Shown one piece after another: positions 1 to 10,221 of a stretch of 64,000 nucleotides of DNA. The DNA is from Staphylococcus shinii. GTDB taxonomy: Bacteria; Bacillota; Bacilli; Staphylococcales; Staphylococcaceae. The stretch is taken from NCBI RefSeq assembly GCF_017583065.1, contig NZ_JAGEVL010000001.1, positions 248,001 through 312,000 of the forward strand, given 5' to 3'. Under the pieces are notes generated by a model, which was not told the origin of the DNA, ran no database searches, and saw nothing but the letters and a program-made list of their open reading frames with translations. Position numbers and translations under genes: made by a program. The number at the start of each line of letters is the position of its first letter. The stretch's first letter is position 1.

Positions 1-2
1 TT

Positions 3-719
3 AAAGCTAATCCACCTTATGCTGAAGCGGCTAAGCATTTAGTAATGCCAGAACAACCGCTTGCACTAGTATTACCTATTATTACTTTAGTCGGCGGAAC
101 TGTTGGTGGTTACATCACTTTTGCAGGAGCACATAGAATATTAGACTCAGGTATTCAAGGTAAAGCATATTTACCATTTGTAAACAAAGCAGCCATCTCA
201 GGTATTTTAACGACAGGTGTTTTAAGGACATTACTATTTTTAGCAGTGTTAGGTGTAGTAGTTACTGGCGTAACATTAAACTCAGAAAATCCACCAGCTT
301 CTGTGTTTGAACATGTCTTAGGACCAATAGGACGTAATATCTTTGGTATTGTATTATTTGCTGCAGCTATGTCCTCAGTCATTGGTTCTGCGTATACGAG
401 TGCTACGTTCTTAAAAACACTTCACAAATCAGTGTATAATAAAACAAATATTATAGTAATTATTTTTATTGTTATCTCAACTTTAGTTTTCTTATCACTT
501 GGCAAGCCTGTAACATTATTAATTGTTGCAGGGGCGTTAAATGGTTTGATTTTGCCAATTACATTAGGTACAATATTGATTGCTAGTAAACGTAAATCTA
601 TTGTTGGAGATTATAAACACCCAACATGGATGCTGATTTTCGGTATTGTTGCAGTTGTTGTAACTATTGTCACTGGGGTGTTTTCACTACAAGGACTAAC
701 TGAATTATTTGGTAGTTAA
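3..719 (+). CDS. NRAMP-family divalent metal transporter, C-terminal part (partial)
   Basis: The reading frame is open back to the window edge, so this is the C-terminal part of a larger membrane protein; the first ATG at 45 is probably internal. About 239 residues are visible. They form repeated hydrophobic helices separated by short loops, with GGTVGGYITFAGAHRI and a Ser/Ala-rich SSVIGSAYTSATF helix resembling the NRAMP-like YcsG family of Firmicutes. Family members move divalent metal ions across the cytoplasmic membrane with protons. A hairpin terminator follows at 735-772, so this is the last gene of its unit. The substrate cannot be read from this fragment. YcsG often lies with lactam-utilisation (LamB/YcsF) genes, which would be outside the window. 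Confidence 0.75.
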   Translation, partial: KANPPYAEAAKHLVMPEQPLALVLPIITLVGGTVGGYITFAGAHRILDSGIQGKAYLPFVNKAAISGILTTGVLRTLLFLAVLGVVVTGVTLNSENPPASVFEHVLGPIGRNIFGIVLFAAAMSSVIGSAYTSATFLKTLHKSVYNKTNIIVIIFIVISTLVFLSLGKPVTLLIVAGALNGLILPITLGTILIASKRKSIVGDYKHPTWMLIFGIVAVVVTIVTGVFSLQGLTELFGS

Positions 720-734
720 TAAATAATTTTATAT

Positions 735-776
735 ACCCTGTAAGTAAAGTCGTTGACGGATACTTACAGGGTTTTA
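735..776 (+). terminator. Intrinsic terminator after NRAMP gene
   Basis: A perfect 12-bp stem (ACCCTGTAAGTA at 735-746, TACTTACAGGGT at 761-772) with a 14-nt loop, followed by TTTT. It separates the transporter gene from the mtnN operon. Confidence 0.85.
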
Positions 777-883
777 ACTATTGAAAATATAATAATTAAA
801 TGTGATAGAAATAATTTAGATTAACAATCGAAATATATAATGAATTGAATATTTAAAGTTCAAATAAAAACATAGAACTAATA

Positions 884-912
884 TCGAGCTATTACGCTAA
901 ATGTGGTAGAAT
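884..912 (+). promoter_or_regulatory. Possible promoter of the mtnN operon
   Basis: TAGAAT at 907-912 is a reasonable -10 and TCGAGC at 884-889 a weak -35, with a 17-nt spacer, 36 nt before the mtnN start. This is a match by eye only; the AT-rich spacer 777-942 offers other choices. Confidence 0.35.
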
Positions 913-948
913 AACTAAGGCTAGGATTTTAAGACGAGGTGAATGAAT

Positions 949-1635
949 GTGATTGGTATTATAGGTGCTATGGAAGAAGAAGTAGCAATCTTAAAAGATA
1001 AAATAGAAAAATTAGAAGAACTTAAAATTGCGCATGTAATTTTTTATAAAGGGAAATTACAAGGTAAAGACATAATTCTCACACAAAGTGGTATTGGTAA
1101 AGTGAATGTAGCGATTTCAACTACATTATTAATCAATCAATTTAAACCTGATCTAATCATTAATACAGGTTCTGCCGGTGCATTAGATAAAACATTAAAT
1201 GTAGGAGACGTCGTCGTAAGTGATATGGTAGCCTATCATGATGCTGACGCACGAGCTTTTGGCTATCAACTAGGACAAATTCCACAAATGCCAGCACAAT
1301 TTGTGGCAGATAAAGATTTAATACACAAAGCAACAGAAGCTATTGAGCAACAACAAATCAAAGCCCAAACAGGTTTGATTGTTAGTGGCGATAGTTTTAT
1401 TGGGACAAGTGAACAACGAATGGTAATTAAAACAAACTTTCCACAAGCTATGGCAGCAGAAATGGAAGCTACTTCGATTGCACAAACTTGTTATCAATTT
1501 AACATGCCATTCATCATTACTCGAGCAATTTCGGATTTAGCAGATGGCGATGCTGGTATTACATTTGAAGCATTTTTAGAAAAAGCAGCAATATCTTCAA
1601 GTGAAATCGTGGAACGCTTAATTAAAACTATATAA
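949..1635 (+). CDS. mtnN: 5'-methylthioadenosine/S-adenosylhomocysteine nucleosidase
   Basis: Hydrolyses MTA and SAH to adenine plus the thio-ribose sugar, clearing inhibitory by-products of polyamine synthesis, methylation and AI-2 precursor formation in the cytoplasm. The 228-residue product shows family signatures: [10 protein letters not shown] at the N-terminus, INTGSAGAL, and [10 protein letters not shown] followed by [11 protein letters not shown], which holds the catalytic Asp. An in-frame ATG at 943 abuts the Shine-Dalgarno GAGGTGA (936-942), so I place the start at GTG 949, 6 nt downstream, giving the usual family N-terminus. It heads a long run of closely packed genes reaching yqeM. 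Confidence 0.95.
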   Translation: MIGIIGAMEEEVAILKDKIEKLEELKIAHVIFYKGKLQGKDIILTQSGIGKVNVAISTTLLINQFKPDLIINTGSAGALDKTLNVGDVVVSDMVAYHDADARAFGYQLGQIPQMPAQFVADKDLIHKATEAIEQQQIKAQTGLIVSGDSFIGTSEQRMVIKTNFPQAMAAEMEATSIAQTCYQFNMPFIITRAISDLADGDAGITFEAFLEKAAISSSEIVERLIKTI

Positions 1636-1650
1636 AAAGGTGAAAATAAA

Positions 1651-2178
1651 ATGGGTATGATAAAGCATTATTTTATGCCAAATGAATATGTTCAATCTAT
1701 ATTTCAAATAGATATTGAAAAACTTGCAGCATCTGGTGTTAAAGGTATAATTACAGATTTAGATAATACGCTCGTAGGTTGGGATGTAGCTGATCCTACA
1801 GAAGCTGTTAAACAGTGGTTTGAACAAGCGAAAGAAGCAGGCATCACAGTGACGATTGTTTCTAATAACAATAAACAACGTGTCGGAAGTTTTTCACAAT
1901 CATTAAAAGTTGACTATATATTTAAAGCAAAAAAACCAAGAGGTAGAGCATTTAATCAAGCTTCAAAATTAATGAAATTGAAACCTTCTGAAATTGTAGT
2001 AATAGGGGATCAAATGCTAACAGATGTTTTTGGTGGTAATAGAAGAGGTCTATTTACAATTATGGTTGTCCCTGTTAAACAAACAGATGGTTTTATAACA
2101 AAGTTCAACCGGTTAATCGAGCGAAGATTGTTACAACATTTTAGAAAAAAAGGTTATATCACATGGGAGGAAAACTGA
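1651..2178 (+). CDS. yqeG: YqeG family HAD-IIIA phosphatase
   Basis: A 175-residue haloacid dehalogenase-type hydrolase. The nucleophile motif DLDNTLVGWD (about residues 37-46) matches DxDxT; SNNNK supplies the motif II Ser/Thr region; KAKKPRG and VIGDQMLTDVFGGN supply the Lys and acidic motifs. The family (TIGR01668) is conserved in Firmicutes next to yqeH, with physiological substrate unsettled. The start ATG lies 7 nt after AAGGTGA. The stop codon directly abuts the TTG start of yqeH, suggesting translational coupling. The C-terminus is basic. Confidence 0.9.
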   Translation: MGMIKHYFMPNEYVQSIFQIDIEKLAASGVKGIITDLDNTLVGWDVADPTEAVKQWFEQAKEAGITVTIVSNNNKQRVGSFSQSLKVDYIFKAKKPRGRAFNQASKLMKLKPSEIVVIGDQMLTDVFGGNRRGLFTIMVVPVKQTDGFITKFNRLIERRLLQHFRKKGYITWEEN

Positions 2179-3285
2179 TTGGCTGAAACTGAAATATTAA
2201 AATGTATTGGTTGTGGCGCTCCATTACAAGCTGAAGATCCAAATGCGCCGGGTTATGTACCAGAACATAATTTATACCGCGAGGATGTCATTTGTAAGAG
2301 ATGCTTCAGATTGAAAAATTACAACGAAGTACAAGATGTAGGTCTAGAAAGTGAAGACTTCCTAAAATTACTTAATGGCTTAGCTAACAGAAGTGGAATT
2401 GTTGTCAATGTTGTTGATGTATTTGACTTTGAAGGTTCATTTATTAATGCAATTAAACGTATTGTAGGTAACAAAAAGATTATTTTAGTAGCCAATAAAA
2501 TTGATTTATTGCCTAAACAAATTAATAAGCGTCGTGTGAAAGAATGGTTGAAAAAGACCGCAAGAAAATATGGCTTAGAAGCTGATGATGTGGTGCTTAT
2601 TTCTGCTGAAAAAAATGATGGAATTGAAGAGTTGTTAAATTCAATCAATTTATTGAGAAATAATGAAGACGTATATATTGTAGGTACAACAAACGTCGGA
2701 AAATCAACACTTATTAACAAATTAATTGAACGCAGTGTTGGTGAAAAAGATGTAGTAACAACTTCAAGGTTTCCAGGTACGACATTAGATATGATTGATA
2801 TTCCATTGGATGATACTTCTTTCATGTACGATACACCTGGGGTTATTCAAGAACATCAGATGACGCATTATGTCACTGAGAATGAACTTAAGACAATTAT
2901 GCCGAAAAAGGAAGTTAAACAACGTATATATCAATTGAATGAAGGGCAAACTTTATTCTTTGGTGGTTTAGCACGAATTGATTATATAAGTGGTGGCAAA
3001 CGCCCACTGGTTTGTTATTTTTCTAATGATTTAAATATTCATCGCACTAAAACTGAAAATGCAAACGAGTTATGGCGTAATCAGTTAGGTGATGTACTTG
3101 CACCACCAAATAACCCAGAACACTTTGACTTACAAAATGTTAAAGCGGTAAGGTTAGAAACTGGAAAAGAAAAACGCGACGTGATGATTTCTGGTTTAGG
3201 GTTTATTACAATTGATGAAGGTGCTAAAGTTATAATTCGCGTACCTAAAAATGTTGATGTAATATTAAGAAATTCAATAATGTAA
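2179..3285 (+). CDS. yqeH: Ribosome biogenesis GTPase YqeH
   Basis: A circularly permuted GTPase needed for 30S subunit assembly in B. subtilis. The 368-residue protein opens with a treble-clef zinc finger (CIGCGAPLQ near residue 9, CKRC near residue 39). The GTPase motifs come in permuted order: NKID (G4), then SAEK (G5), then TTNVGKST (G1), then YDTPG (G3). A C-terminal RNA-binding-type domain follows. The start is TTG at 2179, directly after the yqeG stop, with GGGAGG 8 nt upstream. It sits in the conserved yqeG-yqeH-aroE-yhbY-nadD order. Confidence 0.95.
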   Translation: MAETEILKCIGCGAPLQAEDPNAPGYVPEHNLYREDVICKRCFRLKNYNEVQDVGLESEDFLKLLNGLANRSGIVVNVVDVFDFEGSFINAIKRIVGNKKIILVANKIDLLPKQINKRRVKEWLKKTARKYGLEADDVVLISAEKNDGIEELLNSINLLRNNEDVYIVGTTNVGKSTLINKLIERSVGEKDVVTTSRFPGTTLDMIDIPLDDTSFMYDTPGVIQEHQMTHYVTENELKTIMPKKEVKQRIYQLNEGQTLFFGGLARIDYISGGKRPLVCYFSNDLNIHRTKTENANELWRNQLGDVLAPPNNPEHFDLQNVKAVRLETGKEKRDVMISGLGFITIDEGAKVIIRVPKNVDVILRNSIM

Positions 3286-3297
3286 GGGGGAATAAAC

Positions 3298-4095
3298 ATG
3301 AAATATGCGGTAATAGGTAATCCAATAGCACATTCATTATCCCCAATTATGCATAATGCAAATTTTGACGCGTTAAACATTCCATCATCTTATGAAGCAA
3401 TTAACATACCGGAAGATCAATTTCATTTAATCAAAAAAATTATTGATGAAAAAGCACTTTCTGGATTTAATGTGACGATTCCTCATAAAGAAAATATTTT
3501 GCCATATTTAGATGAAATAGATGAGCAATCTAAAACAGTTGGTGCCGTGAATACGGTGAAAATCGTGAATGACAAGTGGATTGGTTACAACACAGATGGT
3601 ATTGGGTATGTAACCGGGTTGAAACAAGTATATCCAGATTTGGAAAATGCCTATATATTAATTTTAGGTGCGGGCGGTGCAAGTAAAGGTATTGCAAATG
3701 AATTAGTTAAGCATGTACACTCTAAATTAACAATTGCCAATCGGACTTTGCAACGTTTTGAAAATTGGGATTTAGATGTGAACCAAATTACTTTAAAAGA
3801 AGCTGAAAAAGCACTAGATGAATTTGATATTGTGATCAATACAACACCTGCTGGTATGCATGAAAATAAGGAAGTAGTTATAAATTTAGATAATTTAGAT
3901 TCGCGAACTTTAGTTAGTGATATTGTGTATGTACCTTTTAAAACGCCTATTTTAGAAATAGCAGAAGCGAAAGGAAATCCCATTCACAATGGTCTTGATA
4001 TGTTTGTATATCAAGGCGCAGAAAGTTTTAAAATATGGACTAATGAACTACCTCAAATCCAAATTATGAAAGAGGCAGTTTTAAAGCATTTATAA
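3298..4095 (+). CDS. aroE: Shikimate dehydrogenase (NADP+)
   Basis: Reduces 3-dehydroshikimate to shikimate with NADPH in aromatic amino acid and chorismate synthesis. The 265-residue protein has the substrate-binding signature [13 protein letters not shown] at residues 8-20, the catalytic GFNVTIPHK motif, NTDG, and the nucleotide-binding [17 protein letters not shown] occurs in the C-terminal half. AAGGGGG precedes the ATG. aroK, the next enzyme of the pathway, is also in this window at 54.5 kb, in a different unit. Confidence 0.97.
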   Translation: MKYAVIGNPIAHSLSPIMHNANFDALNIPSSYEAINIPEDQFHLIKKIIDEKALSGFNVTIPHKENILPYLDEIDEQSKTVGAVNTVKIVNDKWIGYNTDGIGYVTGLKQVYPDLENAYILILGAGGASKGIANELVKHVHSKLTIANRTLQRFENWDLDVNQITLKEAEKALDEFDIVINTTPAGMHENKEVVINLDNLDSRTLVSDIVYVPFKTPILEIAEAKGNPIHNGLDMFVYQGAESFKIWTNELPQIQIMKEAVLKHL

Positions 4096-4106
4096 AGGAG
4101 TTAATT

Positions 4107-5543
<1,437 letters not shown>

Positions 5544-5897
5544 ATGAAATCAGATCAGTTATTAAAGCTAGCTGTCGAAGCAACAGAGAATAAAAAAGCA
5601 GAAGATATTATTTCATTAAAAATGAAAGGTATCAGCGATATGACAGATTATTTCGTAGTTTGTCACGGAAATAATGAAAAACAAGTTCAATCAATTGCAC
5701 GCGCAGTTAAAGACGCAGCTAACGAAGCAGAAATTGAAGTTAAGCGTATGGAAGGCTTTAATGAAGCGAGATGGATTCTTATTGATTTGGCAAATGTAGT
5801 CGTACACATTTTTCACAAGGACGAAAGAGATTATTATAACATTGAAAAATTATATAGAGACGCGCCATTAGAATCACATAGACAGGTAGCGTATTAG
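5544..5897 (+). CDS. rsfS: Ribosomal silencing factor RsfS
   Basis: A 117-residue protein that binds L14 of the 50S subunit and blocks subunit joining during starvation. Family features are KAEDIISLKMKGISDMTDYFVVCHG in the N-terminal half and the EGFNEARWILIDLANVVVHIF stretch followed by Arg-Asp-Tyr-Tyr near the end. The ATG directly follows the yqeK stop (TAGATG) with AAAGGATG upstream, so the genes are translated from one message. Confidence 0.94.
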   Translation: MKSDQLLKLAVEATENKKAEDIISLKMKGISDMTDYFVVCHGNNEKQVQSIARAVKDAANEAEIEVKRMEGFNEARWILIDLANVVVHIFHKDERDYYNIEKLYRDAPLESHRQVAY

Positions 5898-5899
5898 TC

Positions 5900-6616
5900 A
5901 TGTCTCAATACGAAGAAATGAGCTTGTTTTATGATCAGTTAACGCTTGATCAACCCTATGAATCTTGGTTAGAAATTGTAAATTATTTTGCAGAAAATAA
6001 AGGTTCTATCTTAGATATAGGATGTGGAACAGGCAATTTAACATCTTTGTTCAATGAATTTAAACAAGTGACTGGTATGGATCTTAGTATTGATATGCTT
6101 GCAATAGCAGCACAAAAATCAAATCATGTTAATTGGTTAGAAGGCGATATGACTGATTTTCAACTCAACAAATCATTTGATGTTATCACTATTTTTTGTG
6201 ATTCATTAAATTATCTGCCAACGACAGAGGATGTTGTTGCTACTTTCAAACGTGTTTTCGAACATTTAGATGATAATGGTGTATTTATGTTTGATGTACA
6301 CACAAGTTTTAAAATGGATACTTTATTTAACAATCAAAGCTATGTTGATGAATCGGAAGATATCTTTCTTGGATGGGAAGCTATTAAAGGCGAGGAACCA
6401 TTAAGCGTATGGCATGATATGTCATTTTTCATTAAACAATCTGATAATCAATATAGTCGATTTGATGAATCACATTATCAGCGTACTTATTTAGAAACAG
6501 AGTACAATGACATGCTAACACAAGTAGGTTTTAAGCATATTCAGACATTTGTAGATTTTGAAATTGATAATCATGATGCTGAGGGACATCGCTTGTTCTT
6601 CATTGTAAAAAAATAA
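5900..6616 (+). CDS. yqeM: Class I SAM-dependent methyltransferase (YqeM-like)
   Basis: A 238-residue Rossmann-fold methyltransferase with motif I DIGCGTGNL around residue 40, an acidic motif II (GMDLS) and GVFMFDVHTSFK as motif IV/V region. The substrate is unknown; homologues follow rsfS in many Firmicutes. It starts 2 nt after the rsfS stop. It is the last gene before the comE operon: its TAA overlaps the first base pairs of the AAAAGTAA element, and the comEA hairpin at 6621-6663 probably also ends its transcript. Confidence 0.88.
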   Translation: MSQYEEMSLFYDQLTLDQPYESWLEIVNYFAENKGSILDIGCGTGNLTSLFNEFKQVTGMDLSIDMLAIAAQKSNHVNWLEGDMTDFQLNKSFDVITIFCDSLNYLPTTEDVVATFKRVFEHLDDNGVFMFDVHTSFKMDTLFNNQSYVDESEDIFLGWEAIKGEEPLSVWHDMSFFIKQSDNQYSRFDESHYQRTYLETEYNDMLTQVGFKHIQTFVDFEIDNHDAEGHRLFFIVKK

Positions 6617-6644
6617 AAGTAAAATCACTCCTTTGTACGTGTAT
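6615..6644 (+). promoter_or_regulatory. Candidate competence (SigH-type) promoter of comE
   Basis: AAAAGTAA at 6615-6622, 13 nt, then TACGTGTAT at 6636-6644, ending 20 nt before the comEA ATG. The same two blocks with the same 13-nt gap stand before comGA (50850-50879). In S. aureus both operons are known to be transcribed by the SigH form of RNA polymerase; assigning these blocks as its -35 and -10 is my inference. Initiation 6-8 nt downstream would give a leader of about 14 nt that begins at the Shine-Dalgarno. Confidence 0.6.
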
Positions 6645-6664
6645 TGTATAAAGGAGTGATTTTT
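6621..6664 (+). terminator. Terminator-like hairpin that buries the comEA ribosome site
   Basis: A perfect 14-bp stem: AAAATCACTCCTTT (6621-6634) with AAAGGAGTGATTTT (6650-6663). It extends inward through GTACG/TGTAT with wobble pairs, leaving a loop of 5 nt. The right arm contains the Shine-Dalgarno AAAGGAGTG of comEA and ends in a T run. Any transcript entering from yqeM would fold here, terminate or hide the ribosome site. Confidence 0.8.
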
Positions 6665-7387
6665 ATGTTTTCACAATGGGAAAGATGGAAAGGAATTATT
6701 AGCAAAAATAAAATTTTATTTAGCGTTATTTCGATTGCTTCATTATTGGTAATCATTTATTTATGCAATATGTTCATTCATATGGATAATAATGAGTTAA
6801 ATGAAGTTTCATCAATACCTATTAACAAGATAAATAAAGATGGTAATGAACTACAATCTGAAAAAGCTGAAGTTAATATGAACCGCAAAGAAAAACTACA
6901 GAAATCCGAAAATGAAGTTATTATTGTAGATATAAAAGGTGCGGTTAAACACCCTAATATTTATAAGATGAAACGTACAGATAGAGTTAAACAGCTGTTA
7001 GATAAAGCACAAGTTTTGGATAATGCAGATCTATCAACAATTAATCTTGCAGAAAAATTGTTAGATCAAAAAGTTATATATATTCCAAAAAAAGGAGAAA
7101 TTGTAGCGGCAAATACCAACAGTTTACGTAATTCTAATGACCTTCGCCAAGGCCAAACGCTAGCTTTGAAAACTGAATTGAACGATAGCCAACAAGAGAA
7201 AATAAACTTAAATAGTGCTAGCGAAACTCAATTGCAAAGTGTTGATGGTATTGGCCCAACCAAGGCTAAAGCTATTATTGAATATAGAGAACAGCATGGA
7301 AACTTTGCATCAGTAGAGCAATTAAAAGAAGTTAAAGGCATAGGTACAAAGACGCTAGAAAGAATAAGTGATTTTTTTGTGGTTTAA
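6665..7387 (+). CDS. comEA: Competence protein ComEA (DNA receptor)
   Basis: Membrane-anchored double-stranded DNA receptor for natural transformation. The 240-residue protein has a short cytoplasmic head, a transmembrane helix at about 17-40, a charged linker, a SLBB-like domain (DIKGAVKHPNIYKM) and two C-terminal helix-hairpin-helix motifs from about residue 180 (INLNSASETQLQSVDGIG, VKGIGTKTLERI) that bind DNA backbone. The start ATG 6665 follows AAAGGAGTG; an in-frame TTG at 6644 is inside the promoter hairpin and is rejected. It is followed by comEB after 85 nt. Confidence 0.95.
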   Translation: MFSQWERWKGIISKNKILFSVISIASLLVIIYLCNMFIHMDNNELNEVSSIPINKINKDGNELQSEKAEVNMNRKEKLQKSENEVIIVDIKGAVKHPNIYKMKRTDRVKQLLDKAQVLDNADLSTINLAEKLLDQKVIYIPKKGEIVAANTNSLRNSNDLRQGQTLALKTELNDSQQEKINLNSASETQLQSVDGIGPTKAKAIIEYREQHGNFASVEQLKEVKGIGTKTLERISDFFVV

Positions 7388-7472
7388 GTTTTTGTTGCAT
7401 TTTTAAATGATACAAATTAACCTATAATTAAATCGAAATTATATTTTAATCATAATACGGGGGGCTATCATC

Positions 7473-7934
7473 ATGGATCGCATTAAATGGGAAGAATATT
7501 TTATGGCACAAAGTCATTTGTTGGCATTACGTTCTACATGTCAACGCTTGTCAGTAGGTGCTACTGTTGTAAAGGATAATAGAATTATAGCTGGAGGATA
7601 TAATGGGTCTGTATCGGGTGAAGTTCATTGTATTGATGAAGGTTGTTTACTAGAAGATGGCCACTGTATACGTACGATACATGCTGAAATGAATGCATTA
7701 TTGCAATGTGCCAAACAAGGAGTGTCAACTGACGGCGCAACAATTTATGTCACGCATTTTCCATGTTTAAATTGTACGAAATCAATTATACAAGCAGGGA
7801 TTAAAACAATTTATTACGCTGAAGATTATCATAATCATGATTATGCGTTGAAACTATTAGATCAATCAGGTATCGAACATACGAAAATTCCTTTCAACCA
7901 AGAACATGTAGCACAATACTTAATGAATCAATAA
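7473..7934 (+). CDS. comEB: ComE operon protein 2, deoxycytidylate deaminase family
   Basis: A 153-residue zinc-dependent dCMP deaminase-like protein. Zinc and catalytic residues are visible in HAEMNALL (His-Ala-Glu) and PCLNCTKSI (Cys-x-x-Cys); an extra Cys/His-rich insert (VHCIDEGCLLEDGHC) is typical of dCMP deaminases. It would convert dCMP to dUMP; its role in DNA uptake is not essential in B. subtilis. A G-rich ribosome site (GGGGGG, 7459-7464) precedes the ATG. Confidence 0.93.
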   Translation: MDRIKWEEYFMAQSHLLALRSTCQRLSVGATVVKDNRIIAGGYNGSVSGEVHCIDEGCLLEDGHCIRTIHAEMNALLQCAKQGVSTDGATIYVTHFPCLNCTKSIIQAGIKTIYYAEDYHNHDYALKLLDQSGIEHTKIPFNQEHVAQYLMNQ

Positions 7935-7938
7935 CTTT

Positions 7939-10149
7939 TTGATTTTTTATGCAATAGCATATTTAGTTGGTATTTTATGGCTACATGTCAAATTACTGTC
8001 GACGTTGATCTTTATAATCATAATATTAATCGCTGTAAGAAAACGGTTAAAATGGTTTCAAATACTATTTATTCTATTAATACCAGTATTGTCAACTTCT
8101 TATTTTCAGCACCATTTAAAAGTTACGATTGAACAACGAACTTTTTTAACGAAGCAAACCATACATACACAAGCTTATTTTACAAATAAGCCAGTTTTGA
8201 ACAATCAAAAGTTAATAGGAAAAGTTAAAATAGGAAAACGTACATTTAAATATTATTATCGAATAAAAAGTAAAAACGTTGGTAAAATTCAAGCAAAAAT
8301 TGTTCGACAAAAATGCTATATCGATACTACAATTCAGTCGTTGAACAATCACCCTTACAGCCAACTTTCACTTTTTATAAATAATATAGATTTAGATAGT
8401 TGTAGTAATTCCAAAATTACTTATTCAAATATATTAGCTTACCATAAGCAGTATGTATTAGATCGACTTAAACATTTTCAAATTAAATATCCGGGCAAAA
8501 TTATAGCACTTATAAGTGGAGATACAACAGCAATTAGTGATGACGATATTGAGAAATATAAAGAAATTGGTATATACCATTTATTAGCCATTAGCGGAAC
8601 GCATATAGGGGCGTTAGTAAGTATAATTTATTTTTTGTTGAAACCTATAAAATGTCCAATAGTTATCGTAAAATCAATAATTTGTGTTGTTTTACCATTG
8701 TATGTGTTTTATACAGATTTAGCGCCGAGTGCAATAAGAGCGGCCATGACTTGTCTCTTATTAATATTATTATCTAAATCACTTGCAAGAAATGCGCTTA
8801 ATTTATTATCTGTAGCGTTCGTTTTGATGACTTCGTTTTATCCTCCTTTTGTTTATCATATAGGCTTTCAATTCTCTTTTCTCATTACATTTTTTATTTT
8901 GTTTGCTCTTCCAATATTAGAAAATGCTCATTGGGTTAAAAAAACCATATATATATCTTTAATTGCACAACTCGGCTCCTTTATAATAAGTGCGATTTAT
9001 TTTAATCATATTCAATGGATTGGTATAATTAGTAATCTGTTTTTTGTACCTTTTTATACGTTTATTTTGTTTCCGTATGTTATTTTTATATTCCTCCTCA
9101 TACATTTACCATTTGAACTAAGCTTCTTTATTAAGCTCCTAAATTTTTTGATGTCGATTCATGATCTAGTCATGGGTCTTTTTATACATGTGAATATTTA
9201 TAAATGGTATATTCCTGAACTTAATGAACTATATACTACTTTAACTTTTATAACTGTTTTTATAGCACTAGTTTTGTTAGTTCACAAATATTATACCTGT
9301 TTCATCATAACCGTGAGTATTTTATATATCATTTCTACAATAATACCTCACGACAATTCTTATAAATTAACAATGTTAAATGTGAAGCAAGGTGATGCAT
9401 TTCTATTCGAGACAAATAAACGCGAAAGCATACTTATTGATACTGGTGGAAAATTGATGCAGTCAGGCATAAAAGAAAATCACAATATTGCTAAATATCA
9501 TATTATCCCTACATTAAAAAAGCACCGACTTAAAACTATAAATTATATTATTATTACACACCCTCATATTGATCATATGGGAGAATTAAGTTATTTAATA
9601 ACTAAGTATAAGATAAATAATATAATCATAAATACAAGAAGTTTTGAGAAAAATAAACTAAAACTTTTAATCAAACAATGTGAAAGAAATCATGTAAAAC
9701 TTATCGATTTTAAAAATATACAACGATTTAAACTAGGTAAGGCAAATATTTCTTTACTTGATTCAACTATTAATCATTCAGAGGATTTAAATGAGCAGTC
9801 TATTATTACCTATATTGAATATAATAAAATAAAAATGTTATTTATGGGAGATGCTACCATTAATAATGAACAATTGCTTTTACGCAAATATAAATTACCA
9901 AAGATAAATATATTAAAAGTAGGCCATCATGGCAGTAAAACAAGCACTAGTGATGAATTGTTACAAAAAATAAGACCAACTATTTGTCTAGTATCTGTAG
10001 GGAAGAAAAATCATTATCATCTGCCTAATCAAGAAATTATAGCCAAGTTAAAAAGATTGGGAGCACAAGTTTTTCAATCAAGTGAATATGGAGAGGTAAC
10101 TATAAAATTGAAGTCAAAACTAACTATAAATACTGAGATAAATCAATGA
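7939..10149 (+). CDS. comEC: DNA internalization channel ComEC/Rec2
   Basis: Forms the membrane channel that carries single-stranded DNA into the cytoplasm during transformation. The 736-residue protein has N-terminal membrane helices, an OB-like extracellular region, the competence domain with LLAISGTHIGALVS near residue 218 and many further helices, then a C-terminal metallo-beta-lactamase domain with THPHIDHMGE near 541 and VGHHGSKTS. Length and domain order are complete, with no frameshift. The start is TTG at 7939, 4 nt after comEB. Codon use is very AT-rich, as for its operon partners. Confidence 0.94.
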   Translation: MIFYAIAYLVGILWLHVKLLSTLIFIIIILIAVRKRLKWFQILFILLIPVLSTSYFQHHLKVTIEQRTFLTKQTIHTQAYFTNKPVLNNQKLIGKVKIGKRTFKYYYRIKSKNVGKIQAKIVRQKCYIDTTIQSLNNHPYSQLSLFINNIDLDSCSNSKITYSNILAYHKQYVLDRLKHFQIKYPGKIIALISGDTTAISDDDIEKYKEIGIYHLLAISGTHIGALVSIIYFLLKPIKCPIVIVKSIICVVLPLYVFYTDLAPSAIRAAMTCLLLILLSKSLARNALNLLSVAFVLMTSFYPPFVYHIGFQFSFLITFFILFALPILENAHWVKKTIYISLIAQLGSFIISAIYFNHIQWIGIISNLFFVPFYTFILFPYVIFIFLLIHLPFELSFFIKLLNFLMSIHDLVMGLFIHVNIYKWYIPELNELYTTLTFITVFIALVLLVHKYYTCFIITVSILYIISTIIPHDNSYKLTMLNVKQGDAFLFETNKRESILIDTGGKLMQSGIKENHNIAKYHIIPTLKKHRLKTINYIIITHPHIDHMGELSYLITKYKINNIIINTRSFEKNKLKLLIKQCERNHVKLIDFKNIQRFKLGKANISLLDSTINHSEDLNEQSIITYIEYNKIKMLFMGDATINNEQLLLRKYKLPKINILKVGHHGSKTSTSDELLQKIRPTICLVSVGKKNHYHLPNQEIIAKLKRLGAQVFQSSEYGEVTIKLKSKLTINTEINQ

Positions 10150-10221
10150 TTTTAAGTAGAGAGATCAATTGTACCATGCTATAATGATTAAATGTGTAAT
10201 AGTGAAGAAAGGGTGCTAAAA

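Noticed and set aside
2319..2825. 168-codon minus-strand frame inside yqeH
   Set aside because: Ser/Thr/Leu-rich shadow of a conserved gene on the other strand, with no ribosome site and no family likeness; the same applies to the minus-strand frames over lepA, dnaK and era.
6644..6664. TTG start extending comEA by 7 residues
   Set aside because: The codon is inside the hairpin loop and the Shine-Dalgarno lies downstream of it; ATG 6665 has ideal spacing.
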